From positions 1-64,000 of the forward strand of contig NZ_JBFAAI010000004.1 of NCBI RefSeq assembly GCF_040639655.1: a DNA stretch of 64,000 bases, read 5' to 3'. The position numbers and the translations under genes were made by a program. How positions within the stretch are numbered: position 1 is the stretch's first letter; each line of letters starts with the position of its first letter. Shown here in pieces: positions 59,976 to 64,000 of the stretch. This DNA is from Actinoplanes sp040639655. GTDB lineage: Bacteria; Actinomycetota; Actinomycetes; Mycobacteriales; Micromonosporaceae. The notes beneath the pieces were generated by a model. That model was not told where the DNA came from. It did not search any database and was given only the letters and a program-made list of their open reading frames with translations.

Positions 59976-60047
59976 CCTCGCGCTGCCCGTGTCGGGCGGC
60001 CGCTGGTGACTGTCCATCTGTCGCTAGCCGCCCCTGGGGGATCCTCC

Positions 60048-60911
60048 ATGTCCTTTATCTACCATTTGATCTCTACCATTCTGCTGTTCTGGCACTCCGC
60101 CTGGGACCGCCTCCTCGACGCCCCGCACGCCCTCGCCACCGACTGGGCCTGGGTCCTCGGCATCGTCTTCCTGGTACTCACCATCCGCGTCGTGCTGTTC
60201 CCGCTCTTCCTGCGCCAGGTCCGCTCCCAGCAGGCCATCCAGCGCCTGCAACCGCGGTTCAAGGAGCTGCAGGCCGAACACCAGGGCGATCGGGTCACGC
60301 TGCAGAAAGAACTCGCGGAGCTCTACCGGCGTGAGAAGGCCAGCCCGTTCGGCGCGTTGCTGCCCATGCTCGTCCAGATCCCGATCTTCATCGGACTGCT
60401 GCACGTACTGCGCCACCTCAACCCGGCCATCACCGACCCCGGCACCCGCACCCTGTACGGCTGGTCCGAAGCCCAGTTCGCCGACGCGTCCCGGGCCGAA
60501 CTGTTCGGCGCGCCCATCGCCGCCGGCTTCAACTCCGGCATCGGCACCGTGCACGTCGTGGCCGGCGTCCTGATCGTCGCCATGATCGTCACCACGTTCC
60601 TGACCAGCCGGATGTCGATCCTCAAGACGGGCTGGTCGGAGAACCCGCAGCAGCGCACCGTGCAGCGGGTCATGCTTTACGGCATCCCGCTGTCGCTGCT
60701 CGTCTCGGGGTTCATCTTCCCGGTCGGCGTCATCGTCTACTGGACCACCCAGAACCTGTTCGCCCTAGGCCAGCAGATCTGGCTCAACCGCCGATACCCG
60801 GCCACCCCACCCGTCGAGCCGGCGGCCCCGGCGGTACCGGCCGTCCGGGCCGCCACCACGGCACCGCAGGTCGGCGCCAAACCGAACCGCGGCAGACGCG
60901 CCTCACGATAG
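60048..60911 (+). CDS. yidC: Membrane protein insertase YidC/Oxa1 family
   Basis: 287 residues from ATG 60048. Inserts and folds inner-membrane proteins. Five-helix core: WAWVLGIVFLVLTIRVVLFP with the conserved groove Arg (R47), the coiled cytoplasmic loop QAIQRLQPRFKELQAEHQGD, KASPFGALLPMLVQIPIFIG, LLHVLRHLNP, and late helices VMLYGIPLSLLVSGFIFPVG and VIVYWTTQNLFALGQQIWL. The basic tail (GAKPNRGRRASR) may bind ribosomes. Its last nine bases overlap the convergent site-2 protease gene. Since it sits outside the rpmH region, it may be a second YidC. Confidence 0.95.
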   Translation: MSFIYHLISTILLFWHSAWDRLLDAPHALATDWAWVLGIVFLVLTIRVVLFPLFLRQVRSQQAIQRLQPRFKELQAEHQGDRVTLQKELAELYRREKASPFGALLPMLVQIPIFIGLLHVLRHLNPAITDPGTRTLYGWSEAQFADASRAELFGAPIAAGFNSGIGTVHVVAGVLIVAMIVTTFLTSRMSILKTGWSENPQQRTVQRVMLYGIPLSLLVSGFIFPVGVIVYWTTQNLFALGQQIWLNRRYPATPPVEPAAPAVPAVRAATTAPQVGAKPNRGRRASR

Positions 60912-62054
60912 GCGGATCGGGTTCACCACGTCGGCGGTGACGGTCAGCAGCATGACCGCACCGCCGATCAGGACCAGCACCATCGTCACCGGATACAACC
61001 GGGTGAAATCGATCGGTCCCGCCGCCGGCAGGCCACGCAGCCGGCGCACCAGGTCCCGGATCCGCTCGAACCAGACGACCATGATGTGACCGCCGTCCAG
61101 CGGCAGCAGCGGCAACAGGTTGAACACCGCCATGAACAGGTTCAGGCTCGCCAGCAGGAGCAGGAACACCTCCCACAGCCCGCGCTCCACGGCCTCACCA
61201 CCGAGCCGGCTCGCCCCCACCATGCTGATCGGCGTGTCCGCGTCCCGTTCGGCTCCGCCGATCGCGGCGATCACCGCCGGGATCCGCTGCGGAAAAGCCA
61301 CCAGCTGGGCGAACGTACGGCCGAACAGGTCGCCGGTGAACGCCGTCGTCGCGCCCACCGCATCCGCCGGGCCGTAGGTCAGATAGGCCGGCGGTGCCTG
61401 CGGCGTCGCCCCGATCATGCCGACCTCTGTGCCGTCGCGCCGCACCCGCGCCACGTCTACGGTCAGCGTCAGCGTCTCACCGCCCCGCAGCACGGTCAGC
61501 ACGGTCGGCCCCCCGGACGCCTGCACCGCCGTGACCACATCCGGCCACAGCGGTGTCGGAGTGCCGGCGACCGCCGTGATCCGGTCACCGGGCCGGACAC
61601 CCGCCGCCGCGGCCGGGCACACCGACGTGGGGCAGGTGGTGGCCGCGACGACCGGCTCCGCGACCGGATTCAGGTTGGGCAGACCGGAACTGATCGCCAT
61701 GAAGTACAGGATCGTCATCGCCAGCAGCACATGGGTGACCGCGCCGGACGCCATCACCACGGTCCGTTTCCAGGCCGGGAACCGCCACATCGCCCGCGGC
61801 CGTTCGTCAGGCGACAGCTCGTCGAGCGTCGTCATGCCCGCGATCTCGCAGAACCCGCCGATCGGCAGCGCCTTCAGCCCGTACTCGGTGCCGCCCCGGC
61901 GGAACGAGAACACGGTCGGCCCGCGGCCCACGAAATAGCGCCGCACCCGCATCCCGAAAGCGCGCGCCGTCAGCAGATGACCCGCCTCGTGCAGCGCGAG
62001 CGAGAGACACAGGCCGATGACGAACAGGGTGACCCCGGTGACGTATGCCAGCAC
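60903..62054 (-). CDS. Site-2-type intramembrane metalloprotease (M50, RseP-like)
   Basis: 383 residues from GTG 62054. Zinc motif SLALHEAGHLLTARAFGM (HExxH at 22-26) in the first helix, GLKALPIGGFCEIAGM, a PDZ domain (AAGVRPGDRITAVAGTPTPL) and the second metal motif FNLLPLLPLDGGHIMV near the C terminus. Four membrane helices. Such proteases cut anti-sigma factors or signal-peptide remnants within the membrane. Convergent with yidC; the long linker has a Cys pair (TCPTSVCP). Confidence 0.93.
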   Translation of the reverse strand: MLAYVTGVTLFVIGLCLSLALHEAGHLLTARAFGMRVRRYFVGRGPTVFSFRRGGTEYGLKALPIGGFCEIAGMTTLDELSPDERPRAMWRFPAWKRTVVMASGAVTHVLLAMTILYFMAISSGLPNLNPVAEPVVAATTCPTSVCPAAAAGVRPGDRITAVAGTPTPLWPDVVTAVQASGGPTVLTVLRGGETLTLTVDVARVRRDGTEVGMIGATPQAPPAYLTYGPADAVGATTAFTGDLFGRTFAQLVAFPQRIPAVIAAIGGAERDADTPISMVGASRLGGEAVERGLWEVFLLLLASLNLFMAVFNLLPLLPLDGGHIMVVWFERIRDLVRRLRGLPAAGPIDFTRLYPVTMVLVLIGGAVMLLTVTADVVNPIRLS

Positions 62055-62115
62055 GCGGCGATCGTACGCCCGGAATGGCCGCGTAGGATCGCCCCTCCGG
62101 AGGGAAGAGGTGATC

Positions 62116-62355
62116 ATGGGGGCTTCGGGCTGGAACCGCGGGGTTCCCTACCAGGCGGACATCACCGCCGCCCTACGGCAGGCACGGGAAGAGGCGCACC
62201 GGTCCGGAACCCGGCAGCCCACCGCCGCCGCCGCCGTCGAGGAAGCCCTCGATCGAAGGCTTGACGGTTTCGAGCGCTCGCACGGGGCATACGTCGTCGC
62301 CTACGACGGTGACCGGCCCGCGTGGATCTACACCTTCGGCTGGAGCGGACACTGA
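62116..62355 (+). CDS. Small conserved protein of unknown function
   Basis: 79 residues from ATG 62116 (MGASGWNRGVPYQADITAAL); GTG 62110 is closer to the GGAGGG site and equally likely. WNRGVPYQADITAALRQARE and DGDRPAWIYTFGWSGH are reminiscent of small actinobacterial proteins encoded beside SUFU or NTF2-type genes. One base separates its stop from the next gene's start, so the two are an operon. Confidence 0.7.
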   Translation: MGASGWNRGVPYQADITAALRQAREEAHRSGTRQPTAAAAVEEALDRRLDGFERSHGAYVVAYDGDRPAWIYTFGWSGH

Positions 62356-62356
62356 C

Positions 62357-62923
62357 ATGCCTGCACCCACGATTCTCCGCGATGTGTTCCTCACCTACCG
62401 CGACCGCCACGGCGAGGAGGACGACGGCCTGCTCTTCGAGAACCCCAGCGGGCCCGTGCCACGCCTGGACGTGTTCGTCTACCGCTCGATCGAGATGACC
62501 ACCTTCGCCACCATCGGCATGGCCCTGCACGAGATGCCGTCCGCCCCCGGCCCGGGCGGCGGTGGCCGCGCGGAGCTGCGCCTGGTCCGCCGCGGACAGC
62601 TCAGCCGCACCGACGAGCACGCCGTCGCCGTGCAACTGGCCAACCTGGCCGTGCACCCGTTCCTCACCGGCGACCAGCTCAACTGGGGCCACATGATCGG
62701 CCTCAACGATGAGTTCCCGACGTTCCGCGGGTGCCGCTCGGTGTTCCTCGCCGGGCCGCTGAGCCCGGCGGCCCTCGACTACGTCCGTACGAGCGCCGGA
62801 GCCGTCCGCATCCTCAACGTCGTCCCGATCACCGACGCCGAACGGGCCCACGGCCGCACCCTGCCTCCGCTCGCCTTCGCCGAGTCCCTGCTCTCCCGCC
62901 GGGATCCCTACTCCGCCCCGTAG
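62357..62923 (+). CDS. Suppressor-of-fused (SUFU) domain protein
   Basis: 188 residues from ATG 62357. The bacterial SUFU-type core is visible: RLDVFVYRSIEMTTFATIGM, GGGRAELRLVRRGQLSRTDE, VQLANLAVHPFLTGDQLNWG, PTFRGCRSVFLAGPLSPAAL and VRILNVVPITDAERAHG. In bacteria this fold is often found as an immunity protein in toxin loci or as a small orphan; no toxin gene is seen within the window. Downstream 62924-63066 is empty. Confidence 0.85.
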   Translation: MPAPTILRDVFLTYRDRHGEEDDGLLFENPSGPVPRLDVFVYRSIEMTTFATIGMALHEMPSAPGPGGGGRAELRLVRRGQLSRTDEHAVAVQLANLAVHPFLTGDQLNWGHMIGLNDEFPTFRGCRSVFLAGPLSPAALDYVRTSAGAVRILNVVPITDAERAHGRTLPPLAFAESLLSRRDPYSAP

Positions 62924-63066
62924 CCGGGCAGCCGGGGACGTTGGAGCAACTCGTCCGCTCGGCGGAAAGGGCGCCCGAGTTCTTCGGCGGCGGAGCCTCG
63001 GCCGAGGGTTCCCCGCCCGACCGTGTCGATCCGCCCTCCCCAACGTCCACATTGCCCCACCGGACC

Positions 63067-63951
63067 CTACTGAGCGGCCGACACGTCGGCGCCGGACAGG
63101 GCGTCGACCAGATAGACCTGGCTGCCGGCCTGGGCGTCGCGGGCATGGACGGTGTGGAACATCGGTGAGAACGGCCCGCCGAGGTCGACGATGGTCGCGC
63201 CCGCGCCCCGGACCGCCCGTTCCAGGTGCGGGGGAGCGGTCAGGTCGATCCGGGTGACCACGCCCGGTGTGACCCACACCGGGATCCCGGCGAGCGTTCC
63301 GGACAGCTGGAGGTGGAAGTGGCCGCACAGCACGGCACGCACATCGCTGCCGGCCAGAGCCACGGCCAGCTGCTCGGCGTTGCGCAGGTTCACCAGCGGC
63401 ATCAGCTCCGACGAGGGCAGCGCGACCGGCGGGTGATGCAGCACCACGATCGAACCGGCGGGCGACGGCTGGGCCAGCAGGTCGCGCAGCCACGCCAGCT
63501 GGGCGTCGCTGACCTAACCATGAACCTTGCCGGGGACCAGGCTGTCGAGCGTGATGATCCGCAGCCCGGAAACGTGGCTGACGGCGGCCCGCTCCGGCCC
63601 GGCCGCTTCGCCGGTGTCCCGGCCGTCCGGGCCGCGGTGGCCGGTGCCGAACACCGCCGCGAACGTGTCGCGGGCGTCGTGGTTGCCGGTGCAGTAGATG
63701 TGCGGGACGCCGCGTTCCCGGGCGAACGCCCCGACGCGATCGAGGACGCCCGCGCAACCGCCGGCCGAGCCGTCGTCGGCGATGTCACCGCTGACGACGA
63801 CCGCGTCGATGCCGGGAACGAACCGCACGTCGTACAGGATCCGGTCGAGGGCCGCCGCCGCGTCGACGCCGTCCTCGTCGGTGCCCGCCGCGGTGAGATG
63901 CGGATCGGACAGATGCAGGATGCGGTGGGTCCCGACCGGCGGTTCGGCCAC
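63067..63951 (-). pseudogene. Calcineurin-like metallophosphoesterase with in-frame amber stop
   Basis: Reads from GTG 63951: ILHLSDPHLTAAGTDEDG (D-x-H), VVVSGDIADDG, YCTGNHDARDTFAAVFG, then VPGKVHG followed by TAG at 63514-63516. In the same frame it continues VSDAQLAWLRDLLAQPSPAG, VVLHHPPVALPSSELMPL, AVLCGHFHLQLSGTLAGIP to 63067, giving 293 codons. All metal-ligand motifs are present, as in CpdA-type cyclic-nucleotide phosphodiesterases. A single G-to-T change (GAG to TAG) would explain the stop. The frame is open beyond 63951 to the window edge, so the true start may lie further upstream. Confidence 0.85.
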
Positions 63952-64000
63952 CGGTAGACGGACCCGGACGTCCGCACCGGCCGCGGATGAGGACCGCCCG

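Noticed and set aside
62162..63757. 531-codon minus frame near the right edge
   Set aside because: Arg/Pro-rich shadow crossing the SUFU-domain gene and the wrong frame of the metallophosphoesterase.

Overview
The window comes from a high-GC actinobacterium, most likely of the Micromonosporaceae (Actinoplanes-like). This is inferred from the roughly 70 percent GC coding bias, frequent GTG starts, 4-bp stop/start overlaps (GTGA, ATGA), an actinobacterial tRNA-Leu and the families present (DUF2382 PRC-barrel protein, DUF6412-like protein beside YidC, a caspase-WD40 giant). No taxonomic marker was available.

Layout. 1-1028: 5' part of otsA, running off the left edge. 1.2-6.8 kb: small conserved genes, a two-gene operon of unknown function (2470-4655), a secreted serine hydrolase, and scars of mobile DNA (serine-recombinase tails, a deleted ISL3 transposase). 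7648-9031: an IS701-family element with terminal inverted repeats and a CTAG target duplication, its transposase broken. A second IS701 relic lies at about 10.3-10.6 kb. 10.7-21.3 kb: a catabolic locus. One minus-strand operon reads solute-binding lipoprotein, two permeases, two ABC ATPases, aldehyde dehydrogenase, iron-type alcohol dehydrogenase; a GntR/FCD regulator, a DJ-1/PfpI protein and an alpha/beta hydrolase face away from it. The regulator probably controls both arms.

24.1-29.1 kb: a visibly AT-richer island bounded by serine-recombinase relics and a tRNA-Leu(GAG) gene. It carries three unrecognised genes; two overlap and pair a helical protein having an RATYHH motif with a P-loop ATPase, a plausible but unproven defence-type cassette. 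29.1-36.5 kb: small accessory genes with local regulators (two TetR, HxlR), GNAT, VOC, RidA, HIT and DHFR-like proteins, with clear palindromic operators. Several gene ends here carry short tandem duplications, usually three copies.

36.6-48.6 kb: a membrane Hsp70 with an extracellular TolB-like propeller, a PadR/membrane-protein pair, a PLP enzyme with a frameshifted hydrolase, a TetR, a stress-type PRC-barrel protein, an S9 peptidase, a PASTA lipoprotein and a GT51-like protein lacking its catalytic Glu. 48636-52917: the most striking gene, a caspase-like protease fused to a NACHT-like ATPase and 14 WD40 repeats (two seven-bladed propellers), interrupted by one extra C. 52.9-64 kb: redox, AraC, kinase and methyltransferase genes, an S1-domain protein, a DUF6412/YidC pair, a site-2 protease, a SUFU-domain protein and a metallophosphoesterase with an in-frame amber codon.

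At least four genes are broken by one-base changes, three of them in or beside homopolymer runs, so some of these pseudogenes may be assembly errors.
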